From Rhyzopertha dominica (lineage: Eukaryota; Arthropoda; Insecta; Coleoptera; Bostrichidae): DNA of 64,000 nt. Below, in pieces: positions 1 through 11,620 of this stretch (position 1 is its first letter; every line of letters begins with the position of its first letter). The position numbers and the translations under genes are program-made. The notes beneath the pieces were generated by a model. The model had not been told where the DNA came from, ran no database searches, and saw only the letters and a program-made list of their open reading frames with translations. Location: positions 8,370,001 to 8,434,000 of the forward strand of contig QCXZ01000064.1 in assembly GCA_025024175.1 (NCBI GenBank), in the 5' to 3' direction.

Positions 1-132
1 GAATTGAAAAGTAACGAAATGTTCAAGTTGCTTTACGTAAAATCACATACAAGGGCTGGACCCTACTTCGTGGGAATGATTGCAGGATATTTTTACTATA
101 AACGAGAACAATACAAATCTTCATTGAGCAAG
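1..132 (+). CDS. Gene 1 exon (partial at window edge)
   Basis: It is read in frame from base 1 and gives 44 residues including KSHTRAGPYFVGMIAGY and ending SSLSK. The donor follows directly (AAG then GTAGGT). The segment corresponds to the family's helix starting with a charged TRxGPYxVG motif. The true exon start is outside the window or at its edge. Confidence 0.85.
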
Positions 133-2306
133 GTAGGTAGCAAATTTAACATCGGTGAAAAAATATCATTCATGCTGCAGTAACATTGAAATATGTTACT
201 TTTAGTGCAAAACAATGCCCTTGTTAAGGTTAATTGCTCTTATGGTATGTAAGTAAATGAATAATTGTCTTGTAAAGTTAAAGTCCTATTACGCCATTTC
301 CGTTGGTGTTGTTTGTTATTTTAATGTCTTTTACTAAAGTATGTGATTACATAATCCTGTTTTTAACAAAATAATAAATCTAACCTGTTTAAAATGGCAA
401 GGCTTTATGATGCTTTTAACCATACGTTTATTTTGTATTTTGAAACAATATTTAATCGTACTTATACATGTTTGTGCATTTTCAGCGTTGAATTGCACGT
501 AATTAAGTTCTTTGTCAAGTTTATATTCAACAGTATGCAAACTGCGAAGACGTTAATAAGAACAGTTATTACTTATACAATTAGAAATCCATTGTTGTAT
601 TATTAACCTCACCTCTTTATTTCACATCAACCATCAAAAGTATGACTTCAAAAATGTAGCCTGTGACAAAATAGCCCGGCTACAAAAGAGCTCCCCGACG
701 AAATAGCTCATCAACAAAACAGCCCACCACTAAAATACTTATATAAGTACTAATACAAATTCCTACCTATATACTTTATGAAAATGAAAATTTAACATTC
801 ATTTTTTACATAAGAGAGCTAAACTTGGTTATAAATGCAATGAATAAAAGCAACAAAATCTAATTTTATTGTAATACTACAAAGAAATATACAGACTTTC
901 TATAAATGACTCATGCATCCAGGGCGCTTATGGAAAATCAATTTGCCGCCTCTCAGGAAAGTGATATACTTGTCATCTGTCGATTTTTTTATTATTTGAT
1001 ATATTTTTATATGAGAAAACGCCTGGGAGTGTGTATTTTCAACATATTCTGTAGTGTTTTGTGGGATAATCAACTTTAAGGTTGCAAAAAGTTCACATTT
1101 CGGAGCTGTGGGGTGACATTCATCTGCAACCTTCAGTACTATCGCCGTGCATGTTGTAGCTTGGCAGCAGTTACAAAAAGGCGGCACAAAGAATTCAGAA
1201 ATCAACACCGCCCGCGTTGCACGGATCATTTATAGAAGCCCCGTATAAGCAGACGTAGTCATAAATATATTTATAGAATACATGATTGCTTCTATAAAAA
1301 TAATTTAGTTTTGGTCGCCTTTAATTATGCTATAATAATCTACAAAAGAAATAAAATTCTGACATTGAAACAATTCTGACCATAAAAGTAAATAATGTAC
1401 ATAGTCATGTGAGCAACTACGGTATATGGTTGCATATGAAATAACTAATTTGAAATTTTAAAAAATTATTGTAGGTAGATGAAGGGTCGACATTAGTTTA
1501 TCATTTTCCATTAGTAGTAGTAGTAGTAGTAGTTCTCTCGTGTTTGGAATAAAATTTTGATGATCACTGAACTCTATATTTTCACCTACAGGGAAAATGC
1601 TACATTTCGGTTTTACCATGTCTTCTTTTTTTAAGGAAGAGCAGTTTTGAGTGATTTTTTCTGATCATCAAGATTCCATGGTTTTACAAGAATGTTTATT
1701 TTAGATGTGGATTTTGTAAAATTTTACATTTGCATAAAATGGTAGCTGCCCTTCTAATCGTGGCTTTTTACATTATCCGGACTTTTCAATCATTATAATT
1801 AGTAATGAAGTACGATATTATTAGGAATTAAATTAAATTTCGGTATATGATTATTAAAAGTGTTAATTAGGTAACTATTAAGAGTGTCTACAGCTTGATG
1901 TATGTAAAAAATAATTTAACAAACTTCGTGAGGTGTTCGGAGAGACATCACTTCAATACACGCGGCAAGGAAAAATTAATATTAAATCCTCTCAGACTTG
2001 AAAGAAGTAGGAACGCATACAATTACTATGGTCCGAAGTGTTTCAATAGACTTGGTCATGAAATTACGAACTTGCCCATTAAAAAGTTTTCTGCCAAAAT
2101 AAAAGCTATACTCTTGAAGGGAGCTTATTATACTTGTGACGAATTTTTGGGAGACAATGCGATCATGTCAAGCTAATGTAGCTCATATTAATTATAGATA
2201 GGTAATGTGTGTGAACGCTTGTTTATTCATAAATCCTTATATTTGTTGTTTTGCTCTAAATGTATATTTATTGACGTGTATAAACCTCCGGTAGCATACA
2301 AATAAA

Positions 2307-2349
<43 letters not shown>

Positions 2350-4238
2350 GTTAATTTTCCATTTTTATCCAATACCATATGTATTTGTTTGTAAAATTTT
2401 TTAATTTAATTAATTTTTTAAGCAATTGAAATTGTTGTACATGGATTAAATCTAAATCCTGGCAAACTGTACGTAATGCTGTTTGGAAGCAAGCTTAAAC
2501 GCCAAGGAATAAAAGCTAAATTTAGTATTATAGTTGGTGGAGTAGCAGACTTTCGATTTACATTTTATCGACGAATTTTTGAGTTATTTACGTCTATTTG
2601 TAACTTCTTGTCAAATGCGCCTTCCCCCTTAATGAATCACCCCGTGTATCATTGCTGGTATTCGTTGTTTGGTCTCAAAATTATCTTTGCACGACGAAGT
2701 GAGATTGCCATTTTTAAAATATCTGAACTTTTCAGTTTTTGAATGGTTACTTACTTTTTATGCACATTTTTAGGCTGCCACACTTGTTATTACACTGGTG
2801 TCATTGGGTCTCATGAGCACCAGTATATTTGGAGCATCAGTATTCTTTAACCCTTATCATGAATACGACGTTTCGGAAGCAGGAATATACGCCGCACTCC
2901 ATAGAATAGCTTGGTCAATTGGTACTGTAGGCGTGTTAGTTCTGGCCAGCTATGGTGGATGTGATGTTCTGCAAAACTTGTTGGCTTGGCGGCCATGGAT
3001 TCCACTCGGGAAGTTGTGTTATGGTGCCTACCTGACCCACATGATATTCCAATTAAGGAGCATTTCGATCACCGCAGTACCGAAACATTTTGACTTCTTC
3101 GAAGTTGTGAGTATTGCTAGGTTGATGCAATGAATATCATTTGAAAACTTAATAGCGCAAGGAGTCTGGCTACGTAGGTAACTGGTTTTACTACTTTTCG
3201 CAATCCAAGAACTCGGCGAAGATGACCTCAACATAAGGCTTTAATTCTGTCAAATTATGACGAAAAAAATTATAGTAATAAATTATCTACCCTGGTCAAT
3301 CCATTTTCATCCTACTACTAGTTTCGCCCTATTGGGGCTCATCAGGTAAAGGTACAGAGTTAATTGACCAAAGCAGAGTCCATACACCGCCGTTAAAGAC
3401 GACGCGACGGTCTGCTTTATTCAATTTACTTTACCTATACCTGACGAACCCCAGCAGGGCAAAACTATTCGTAGGGTGGGAGTGGACTGACTAGCGCAGA
3501 CGATTTATTTTATCCTGCTTACGATGCCATCGAAAGGGTCATGCACTAGGCTGTCTTTCACAGTTATAAACCGCCTAGCTCGTTGAGTTCCGATTAGATG
3601 GCATTGAGGCATCAACTCTTTTACACAGATTATAGTAAATCCAAAGTAGTACCCGTTATGGCAGCTAGCTGGCTTTGTCATCATGTCAGTGTAATGCTGA
3701 CAGATGGCATTGCCATCCTAAATTCTTACTAATGAAAAATAAACGTTCTATTTGAATGGTCGTGAGAATCAAGTCAATGTGCGCTACTGGAGTGCAGAAC
3801 ATCCTCTTTTTTCGAAAATGTTGGGCGAATGTCAATAGTTTTACCAACACGATGGAGCCCTACCTACTTTTTGATCATTGGTTTGGTAGCAAACGAATGC
3901 CAACCACGATTTCCTGACTAGTCCACTTTGGATTCTTTTTATATGGTCTTCTAAAATCTGTAGTTTACAAAACACTTACAACCTATAAGCCACTTAAAAA
4001 AGGAATATTTTAACTGTTACTATTTATAATTATGTAAGGTGTACTGTTTCCAAAAAATAGCCCTGTACAACTATTTCACGCCATATTTATACAACTTTCT
4101 TTACAGATAAGTATGTCTTACGCGGACTGGATTCTAAGCTTCTTCACTGCATTCGTTTTGTATCTGTTAGTTGAAGCACCATTACGTAATATTTTCAATA
4201 TTTTGATCAGCAGCCGTATTACAGATCGTTCAAAATAA
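1..4238 (+). CDS. Gene 1: NRF-6/acyltransferase-3 family membrane protein, C-terminal part (three exons)
   Basis: Three exons, 1-132, 2774-3106 and 4107-4238, join in phase 0 through GT/AG sites and encode the last 198 residues and a TAA stop. What is seen: hydrophobic helices separated by short loops, a GPYFVGMIAGY helix, PLGKLCYGAYLTH, and a last helix ending in LLVEAPLRN. This order (PYFVG, YLxH, final VEAP) is the C-terminal half of the insect nose-resistant-to-fluoxetine type proteins in acyltransferase family 3. Known of the family: multi-pass membrane proteins proposed to move acyl groups or lipids; C. elegans nrf-6 acts in lipid and drug transport across epithelia. The upstream exons with the NRF domain lie before the window. 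It is a tandem neighbour of gene 2, same strand. Family membership is firm; substrate is unknown. Confidence 0.88.
133..2773 (+). other. Gene 1 intron holding a LINE 3' tail
   Basis: AT-rich intron between two gene 1 exons. It holds a short GTA/TAG repeat near 1511-1534, a LINE C-terminal fragment and tail (1895-2350, listed separately), and otherwise nothing recognised. Open frames at 394-606 and 900-1229 have no family resemblance. Confidence 0.8.
1895..2350 (+). mobile_element. Non-LTR retrotransposon 3' end, 5'-truncated
   Basis: An open stretch of about 90 codons resembles the C-terminus of insect LINE reverse transcriptase proteins: HHFNTRGKEKLILNPLR, then YYGPKCFNRL, then FSAKIKAILL and a CDEFL ending. 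It is followed by about 120 bp of 3' UTR and an (ATT)n tail at about 2306-2349, the usual 3' end of such elements. The endonuclease and polymerase parts are missing, as expected from incomplete reverse transcription. Clade not determined. Confidence 0.65.
2774..3106 (+). CDS. Gene 1 penultimate exon
   Basis: A TTTTTAG acceptor is followed by 111 in-frame codons (AATLVITLVSLG ... FFEV) and a GTGAGT donor. It holds at least three hydrophobic segments and the family motif GAYLTHMIF. ALHRIAWSIG matches the usual A..R..WA.G stretch of NRF proteins. The exon is flanked by repeat-bearing introns and has no internal stop. Confidence 0.88.
3277..3514. mobile_element. Foldback (palindromic) element with hammerhead-like motifs
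   Basis: Two arms, about 3277-3365 and 3418-3514, are imperfect reverse complements. They share AATAAAT, TCARTCC, a GCCCYRYTGGGGYTCRTCAGG core and GTWAATTGA. The short middle also pairs (AAAGCAGA with TCTGCTTT), so nearly all 238 bp can fold back. There is no coding capacity. It is probably a non-autonomous foldback or MITE-type insertion in the intron of gene 1. Confidence 0.7.
3321..3345 (-). ncRNA. Hammerhead-ribozyme-like core motif
   Basis: On the minus strand the sequence reads CTGATGA, a GCCC/GGGC stem closed by a short loop, then GAAAC. These are the two conserved core blocks and helix II of a hammerhead. Helix III is only weakly formed (CTA/TAG) and I cannot identify a proper NUH cleavage site, so activity is doubtful. 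Confidence 0.35.
3652..3715 (-). repeat. 65-bp dispersed repeat, copy 1
   Basis: Shares, in reverse orientation, the blocks TGGCATTGCCAT, CTGAC, GATGACAAAG and AGCTGCCAT with copies at about 29672 and 30004. It looks like a fragment of a small non-autonomous element. Confidence 0.5.
4107..4238 (+). CDS. Gene 1 terminal exon
   Basis: A TTTACAG acceptor is followed by 43 codons and a TAA stop. It encodes one membrane helix (DWILSFFTAFVLYLLVEAP) and a short polar tail ending TDRSK. An AATAAA overlaps the stop codon (4234-4239), and an ATTAAA near 4297 is followed by a GT-rich stretch, so either could serve as polyadenylation signal. Confidence 0.87.
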   Translation: MSMSYADWILSFFTAFVLYLLVEAPLRNIFNILISSRITDRSK

Positions 4239-4829
4239 ATTAAAAATTATAGATTTTAGAAATCAGGGAGCTACAGTTGACTAGTGCAATTTAGCAATTA
4301 AAGTGTACTGTTTTGATACTGAATTTGTGTTTTTATTGTTACATAAGTAAACGCAAAACTGCCGAGGAACTCGTAAATTTTGTAAACTGTATTTATGTGT
4401 TCCGACAGAAATCCATAGTAGTTAAATAATACTTAATATGCAAAAGTCTGTCTGTGTACAAAGATGCCCAAAATATGTAACATACTGATGTTTATTTCTC
4501 TATAAATATAGGAGAAAGAAACATTTTCGTTCTATCTTTTCTTTTAATTAATAAGTCAACCATCAAAAAGTACGTTTTTTGCTGCGCAACTGGCAACTAT
4601 AAAATACAGTTCATTTTTTTCAAAGATACAATATTGACCGATTATCACTCATCACTTCAAGTAAATGTATAAAAACATTACAATTAAGTACCNAAGAAAT
4701 CAAACTGTTAAAAATAAAAGCATTAGCATCATATAACTGGCTTGGCACTATAACGATATGACAAATGAGGAACATAGAAGACGAGTACTATCACAGGTCA
4801 TTCTGGACAGTTAGGTTTATATACAGTAG

Positions 4830-5010
4830 GCATTACACCGCCAGATAGTGATAGATTAGGTGCCTCATTTTCGCATGCAAGTCTCGAAAAGGTTGAAGAG
4901 TACATTGGTATAGAGTAAAATGAAGGTAGGTAGATTTATAAGTGTCCCCTGGGGATAACATATGGAAAATTTAATTTTCCTTAACACAAGTAGAAATGTA
5001 TTGTCCATTC
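4830..5010 (+). repeat. Inverted repeat pair, left member
   Basis: Matches the reverse complement of about 6395-6600 with moderate divergence. Shared blocks include AGGTGCC, CATTTTCGCATRCAA, GAGTAAAA, CCTGGGGATAACATAT and CTTAACA. The two members are about 1.4 kb apart. Confidence 0.55.
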
Positions 5011-6394
5011 GTGCCACTCAAGCCAATCGGTTTTTCGGACTGGTGACAATGTACGTGTTCATACTTTCGACGGGCTTGCGTGGAAAGATTGGTGAAAATC
5101 TAAAGGTTTCCTTGCAAGATTATGCCCTTATTTCAACCCTCCAGCCACCTGCAACACTCAAGCCTCTGGTTTTTGGAAACCGGGCTTAATTAATTAATCA
5201 TTTGGTGAACACGGTATTACGGTACAAATTCATCTTAAAATTACGTATAGAGTCAAACTTGGTTGGCCATGAAATTGGAAATAATTTTCCATAGGAACAA
5301 AAAAAGTTGTTCCAAATAGCAACAAAAAAAAGACTATGGAGTTAATAGAGAAATATTGATATGGTCTTCTTACCTACCCACAGTTGGGATTTATGCTGTT
5401 AACAACTACTTCTAGATTTGTCATTTTATTGAGTTGAGGTTGAAGTTTAAGTTCACTTAAATTGTGAAACCCTCGGGGAAAGAGGTATGAATTAACAAAA
5501 TTTTAGCAGAAAAGGATTTAAGCAATATTTCTTTTGGGGTCCTTGTTCCGGCGTTAGTTTTTCCTTTTCTTCTGGTACTGTTTGAATCCTAGTCCTAGTC
5601 TGTGTTATTTTTCTGGTTTGTGGCTGGTGGTGGTAGTACAAGAGATGCCAAGTCAGTACAATTTCTGCATATGTGATTCCCTGACAGCGCCACGGTTGCA
5701 TACGATTCCCGAAATTACTACACCTTACGATTTCTTGCCAGTGCAAGACTTGAAAACGACTTCAGAAATTTCTAGGTGACAGCGTCAGTTGTGACAGTGT
5801 CAAAAAAACAGGTCAAACAGTTATAGTTTTTTTTTATTTAGAAGACATAAAGAAAAGGAATACAAATAAGTAATTTAGGGCCCCAGAATCCAAAAGCTGA
5901 TTAGTATCTTTAATTTGTTAAATAGTTGAGTTATAGTTATACCTGGACTCAGAGGAACTGTATTTGTGTGATTAGTACTGAGATTGTTTCAATAGAACAA
6001 ATCATTATGAGGCGTTTACGTAAAGGTTAGTCAGTTCTTGTAAATAATATATATAACGAATCAAAATTTTATAAATTGTAACTTAAGTTTTCCAAGTTAT
6101 ACAGCATGTAATTAAAGATGTAAATAAACCTGTTTTAATATACAATTGTTGGAAATATTTAGTTTCTTCGTGTATAGATATTTGGAAAAAACTGGCAAGC
6201 GTGTAAGTGTAGTGACTTTGGTGATTTTGAGAACTTCACTTTTCTTTTGTTGAATATTCGTGGTGAGAAATCACCTGGCGCTCGATCTACCACCTTTAAT
6301 TTTACCTAGCCCATTTCCACTGTTAGCTGGTCGGTATCACACGAATATCGAGGCCATATTCTTTACCAAAGTTCTTGGGAAAACTTTGTGTAAC

Positions 6395-6600
6395 ATTGGC
6401 TTGCGTGAAAATATAGGCAAGAAATAACTTTTATTTCTGTTAAGAAAAATAGAATTTTCTATATGTTATCCCCAGGGCCACTCATAAATTTTCCTTCCTT
6501 TTACTCAATGTCGATGTATTCTTCAACTCTCTTCAGGTTTGTATGCGAAAATGGGGCACCTAAATCTGTCACTAACTGACGGTCCAATATACATATACGC
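6395..6600 (-). repeat. Inverted repeat pair, right member
   Basis: Reverse-complement partner of about 4830-5010. Similarity covers roughly 170-200 bp and fades on both sides. The pair could be two copies of one family or the ends of a larger decayed element. The sequence between them codes for nothing recognisable. Confidence 0.55.
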
Positions 6601-7772
6601 CTAATGGACGTGAAAGCTTCTTTTTTAAGCAACCGTTAGGTAGTGAAGAATTCTCCGTGTGCAGGTTAAACATGGGCCTCTTTAGATTGAAACAAGGCCC
6701 GTAATCTTGATTACCTTACTGCACCTCAGTTAATTTTTGGTGACCAACTAACGCTAATTAACAGGTAAGTACTAAACTGGGCAATAAATGAAGAGTATCA
6801 TACGTCTGATATCTGACTTCAAAGCTCGTCAAGTATAATTTGTAGAGCACAATGGTAGTGCAACAATCTGCGTACAATAAATATACCTATTAACTGTTTT
6901 CAATATGAAAATGTAATGTAGTTCTCGTACTTTTAGCAGCTCAGCAAGCTGCATCAACAATTTTAATATTTTTTTGTGAGGTAAGACTAGATCTAGAAAT
7001 TAAACAGAGAATGAGGAGTTTCCAAAACTGCACATTATTGGAGAAGATCTAAAAAAAGACTTTAAATTCGCTGTTCATGCTTCTTAAAAAATTGTTAAAA
7101 ATATACTTAAGTATATTGTAAGATTACTAACTAGAATTTTATACGTAGGTACATAATTAGCTTAATGCAATAATACAACCTTAGATTTCAAATTAGTGTT
7201 GAAACATATTTAGTTTGTTATAAAACAAATACCCACTGTGGGTATTATTAGACTACACATGATAATAGCTATTAAAATTAACCGATCTTGCGTTACCTCC
7301 GGGAATCAAACCATAAAAACTGTGCCTTAAAGCTTAAATCAGTATCTAGAGTCAACGTTATGAAACACCTGCGTTTTGGTCACTCAAGGGCACCCGTCTA
7401 GAAATGAAATAGCTCTTTGGCAAAAAAGTGATCTGTGGCGACGAATCCCAATTCGCAGGAAGGATGAAAACCGCAACATCGTTTATTATATAGGTTTGTT
7501 TACTTGCCACAGACATTCCAAACAGGATAAGAAAAGTATTGTATTTGTGACAGGCAGCACTTATGTTATGTTAAATGCAACTACTCTACGACATTTATAT
7601 AACGATCCAAGTATTTCAGTGGCTCTATGACTATAAAATGTCTATTAGCTACATTGGAGAAGTCGCACTTATTTTTATTATACAAAACAGGAACCTGGGC
7701 GTTATTATGACAGAGGTACTTCGATACTATCATACCGCTTATCATAAAAATTCAACAGTACATAAGATAGAA

Positions 7773-8599
7773 CCGGTGCAAATTGAATCAATACTTCGAC
7801 ATCCAATTGTCGAAATAACATTTACGTTTTTATTTCTTATACTATACGATTAGTAATCAGGTTTTGAGCATTTTTTCTCTCTACACATTTTTTCTAAGAC
7901 AAACAGTCTTCGTGATATTAGCAAAAATATAAAAAAATAAAATCGGTTTTTTTCAAATAACTTGAAAATTATTAACTTAACAAAAAAATTACAAGAGTGC
8001 TTTCTGATCAGAAATTTGATTTTCTATATAATACCAAAATTTAAAAAAAAATCGCACGAGCAGGGTCCAAAATAGGTATTTTGGAAATATTTCGAAAATG
8101 TCAAAGTTTTGGATAAACACAACACAAACAGAAATTTTATTTCCTATCTGATGGTATTCTCATTTTTTGAATATATTAAATATATTCGGTGATATTTAGG
8201 AAAAACTGTTTTCTTTAAGTGACGCTTTTTTGGTAATATCTTCTAAACAGTTTGCTGTACCGAAAATTTATAAGAACAAATAATATTCGCAGTTATACTA
8301 CTAATCACATACTGAAACGAAAAAAAATTAAAAATAAAAATTTGCAAAAAGGGTAGTTACCTCCCAATTTTGCCCCCTTCCCGATACCCTACTTACCCCA
8401 AAAACAATAGATCGCTTATACGTTTGCCAAATTTCAAGCTCATATATTAAGTCTTTCGAAAGTTATTGTGTCCACAAACAAAACCACAGACACACAGACA
8501 AGAAATTTTTTTAGACGATTTTGTCTTTTTGCGTTTCCGTTATTTTAAAGCGAATGATCATACAAAAATTTTTGAAAATTTTTTTCGCTATACAATACA
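7773..8599 (+). repeat. Rep860 copy A
   Basis: Begins with the family's start, GCAAATTGAATCAATACTTC (GGTGC here instead of GCTGC). It runs through the common interior (GAGCATTTTTTCTCTCTACA, the CCCCC-rich segment near 8345-8400, the ACAGACACACAGACAAG stretch) and stops at a CGCTATACAATAC motif, so the terminal hairpin is lost. No coding capacity. It faces copy B across about 120 bp. Confidence 0.8.
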
Positions 8600-8720
8600 A
8601 ATGCATACAACATTTATGTCGATTTTTCTAATCGCTTGTAACTTCAAGAAATTAAGAGAAAACATTCTTCGGGCTTTTTAAGTAGTTTTTAATTCAGATA
8701 CATTTGTTTCGTCAAATTAA

Positions 8721-9472
8721 TTACTTCCATATCCAACGGGTGCGAAGTATTGCATCGCGAAAAAATTTTCAAAAATTTTTATTTGCTCAATAGCTTTAAA
8801 ATGCTCGAAATTTCCAAAAACAAAATTTGAACAAATAATTTCTTGTATGTTGGTGTGTCGGTCTGTGTGTGGACGCGACAACTTCCGAAAGACAACATAT
8901 GAACTTTGGCATACATATTAATCTCAACTAGCCAAAGCGCCCTATTGTTTTTGGGACAAGTAGGGTATAGGGAAGGGGGTGAAATTGTGCGGTAACTACC
9001 CTTTTTGCAAATTCTATTTTTTTTTTAGTATGTGATTAGTAGTATAATTGCAAGTACTATTCGTCCCTATAAATTTTCGGTGCAGCAAACTGTTTAGAAG
9101 ATATTAGCAANAAACCGTCACTTAAAAAATGGTTTTTCCTAAATATCTCCAAAAATACGTAATATATTCAAACAGTGAAACCAAAATTTTGTCAAAAAAG
9201 TGTGTCCCGATATTTTGATATTTTCGGAATATATGCAGAAAACTGGATTTTGGCCTTATCCACACGAAAACCACCAAATTTTGTAATTTAGAAAAACCGA
9301 AAACATTTGTCGATTTTTGCTAATAATACGAGAACTGTTTGTCGTAGAAAAAAATGTGTAGAGACAAAAATGCTCAGAACCTCATTATTGATCGTATAAT
9401 ATAAGGAAGAAATAAAAAAGTAAATGTCATTTTAACAATTTGATGTGGAAGTATTAATTCCATTTGCAGCGG
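8721..9472 (-). repeat. Rep860 copy B
   Basis: Inverted copy. It starts with the hairpin terminus (TTACTTCCATATCCAACGGG) and ends with a diverged form of the other terminus, ...GTGGAAGTATTAATTCCATTTGCAGCGG, at 9472. With copy A it forms an inverted pair with arms of roughly 750-830 bp. Confidence 0.8.
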
Positions 9473-10006
9473 TTTTTTTTCTTAAATTGCCTTTTGCCAG
9501 TTACAAGTGTAAGTACTATTCTTGACAAAAAGAATACAGAGCTAGATAGAAGGCAACATTTGCAAGAAAATGTGATGTAGTAAAACCCAAAACTGCAAAT
9601 TTGATGTTAAACAATGACAACAATGAGTCAATTAGCGCCAACGTATTTTGCATCATGTAGGTGATCATTTAAAATCTTATACAGATGCTCATACACCTAT
9701 AAATAATTTTGAACTGCTGAGTTTCAAACCATTCTGTTCGACAGATTTCCCAAATTTTGCCAATTAAAAAAAAGAAAGTGACAAATCTTACAAAATTTAT
9801 ATAAGTAAACGCTAAGTGCAGGCGATGCTGCTCGGCAGTACGAGTTCTACAGATTTTATAAGTAAAACCATTTGAATGAACAAACCAAAATTAGCTACTT
9901 GTAAATTATTTAACAAAAAAATGAACATGTGTAGTCAATTGAAAATCCAAGAATAAATGTGGAACCCGGCCGCAAGTCAGAGTTTCACCGAATGGGCTGT
10001 GCGGTA

Positions 10007-10821
10007 TAGTGATGGGCATTATCTATTATCAATTAGAACGCTTTACTATCACCTCAGCTAATTATCGAATGAATCATTCATTTAGATCCTTTCATTTGTT
10101 GAACATATCGACAGTAGGTACTATGGAAACAAATTATTATCGTTTCAGCCAGCTATCGAACAAATCATTAATTCATTTAGAATGTAAGGATTATTAAATT
10201 ATTATCTCTTATCTTTCGCTGTATAAAGCACTGTTGCTAGTAGAATATTCTGAATTGTAATAAATGTCACTAGTTTCTTTTGTAATAGATTTGTATGCAG
10301 TCCAAAAAAGCTTTTTGTAGGATTTTTAACTTTGCCCAGTACCCAATGCATTGTTGCCATTTTTTAATGTGAGTGTACATAAATTAATAGTTGCATTTGC
10401 TACAGGCAAAGATACATTCGATAAACGCATAATATTGCCTGCTTTTGTTTTGTGTAATGTGACTTACCTTGTAAATGGATGATTTATTTGGAGGTATACA
10501 ACCCGTTATTCTGGCAGTTTTTATTTGATAGTGTCACGCACTCTCAATCCTTTCAGATCATTCATATTCATTTGCCATAGAATCATTCGAATACTTGCAT
10601 CTATCGAATAAATTGATAGTTTTTAATCCATAAATACTCGTGCCAAACACAAATTTAATTCATTTCCTCATTCTAAGGATTTCTTAACTATCGAAACAAT
10701 CGATAGTTTTTAATTGATAGCACTTGTGTGTTATTCACAACACTTCATTAATTTGCAGTCATTCGAATACTTTCAAATTATCGANTAATTCGGAAATTTC
10801 CTTCGATAGTGCCCNATTCTA
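10007..10821. mobile_element. hAT-like non-autonomous element, decayed
   Basis: The left end reads TAGTGATGGGCATTAT; the right end, read inwards, is similar (AGAATNGGGCACTAT). GTGATGGGCA is typical of hAT ends. The interior is rich in TATCGA/ATCGATAG repeats and has no long open frame. The flanks share TGCGGT, compatible with a damaged 8-bp target duplication. Two N bases lie near the right end. Confidence 0.5.
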
Positions 10822-11620
10822 CTGCGGTGACGTACTTTTAGGGCCGTACATATTCGAATTTATTTATTCTTCTTTGGAAACAAGATTTTAAAATTATATG
10901 GATTAAATTCCACTGAGGGTTTTACGGTGCGCCGCCATACGATACCGCCTTAGTCAGGTATAATTTAAATGAACTTTTTAATGGACAATAGATTGGGATA
11001 CCTCTAGCTCGCTCACAGATTTCAGTGTCCTTGATTTTTTCATGAGGGAGAATTGGAAGCTTAAGTTTAGTACCCTGCAGAAGTTTGTGCAGTCGGATAC
11101 CCAACAGTAATAACAATAGTGATAACAAAGTAACAGTACAATGAAAACGACTGTGTTTTTGTCTGGAACAGAATGGTGTCTTGTTTGAACATTTACTTTA
11201 CTGCATATTGTTGTTATTATATAATATCAAATTGACACTTCAGTTACCATGCTACCGTTTGCTCGAAATTTTATATATACTTAATTTAAAAAAAGATTAA
11301 GTGCTTGCCTCGTGTCCGTAAATCTGCTAGCATAATATTCAGCGGAAACTAGTTGTATTTTTTTAATTTAGTATCAAACACGTCAAGTTTTTCTTCAATA
11401 TGTAAAGTGCAAATTGTAATACAGCACTCAAACAACAAACATAAATCCGTTTGTTTAACCATAGCCATATATGGTACTACCAACTGTCACAAAATAAAAA
11501 CAATTTTTATGCATTTAAAAAATATTCCGCTACTAAAATACTGATTGTTGCATATTGTTGAAATGAGAAAACTATTCTTTTTTTAATATTAAAAGTGAAA
11601 TAACACACCATAAAAAAATA

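Larger units (their letters stand above)
3107..4106 (+). other. Gene 1 last intron
   Basis: A 1.0 kb intron carrying the near-palindromic foldback at 3277-3514 and one copy of a 65-bp repeat at about 3652-3715. The remaining sequence shows no feature. Confidence 0.8.
4239..7772. other. Intergenic DNA downstream of gene 1
   Basis: No gene recognised. It contains a pair of related sequences in inverted orientation (about 4830-5010 and 6395-6600, listed separately). Short perfect palindromes occur at about 7099-7116 (AATATACTTAAGTATATT) and 7229-7247. Open frames at 4962-5189, 5492-5779 and 7376-7630 match nothing I know. Confidence 0.6.

Noticed and set aside
900..1229. Minus-strand open frame of 109 codons
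   Set aside because: No recognisable motif, inside an intron of gene 1, composition like the surrounding AT-rich DNA.
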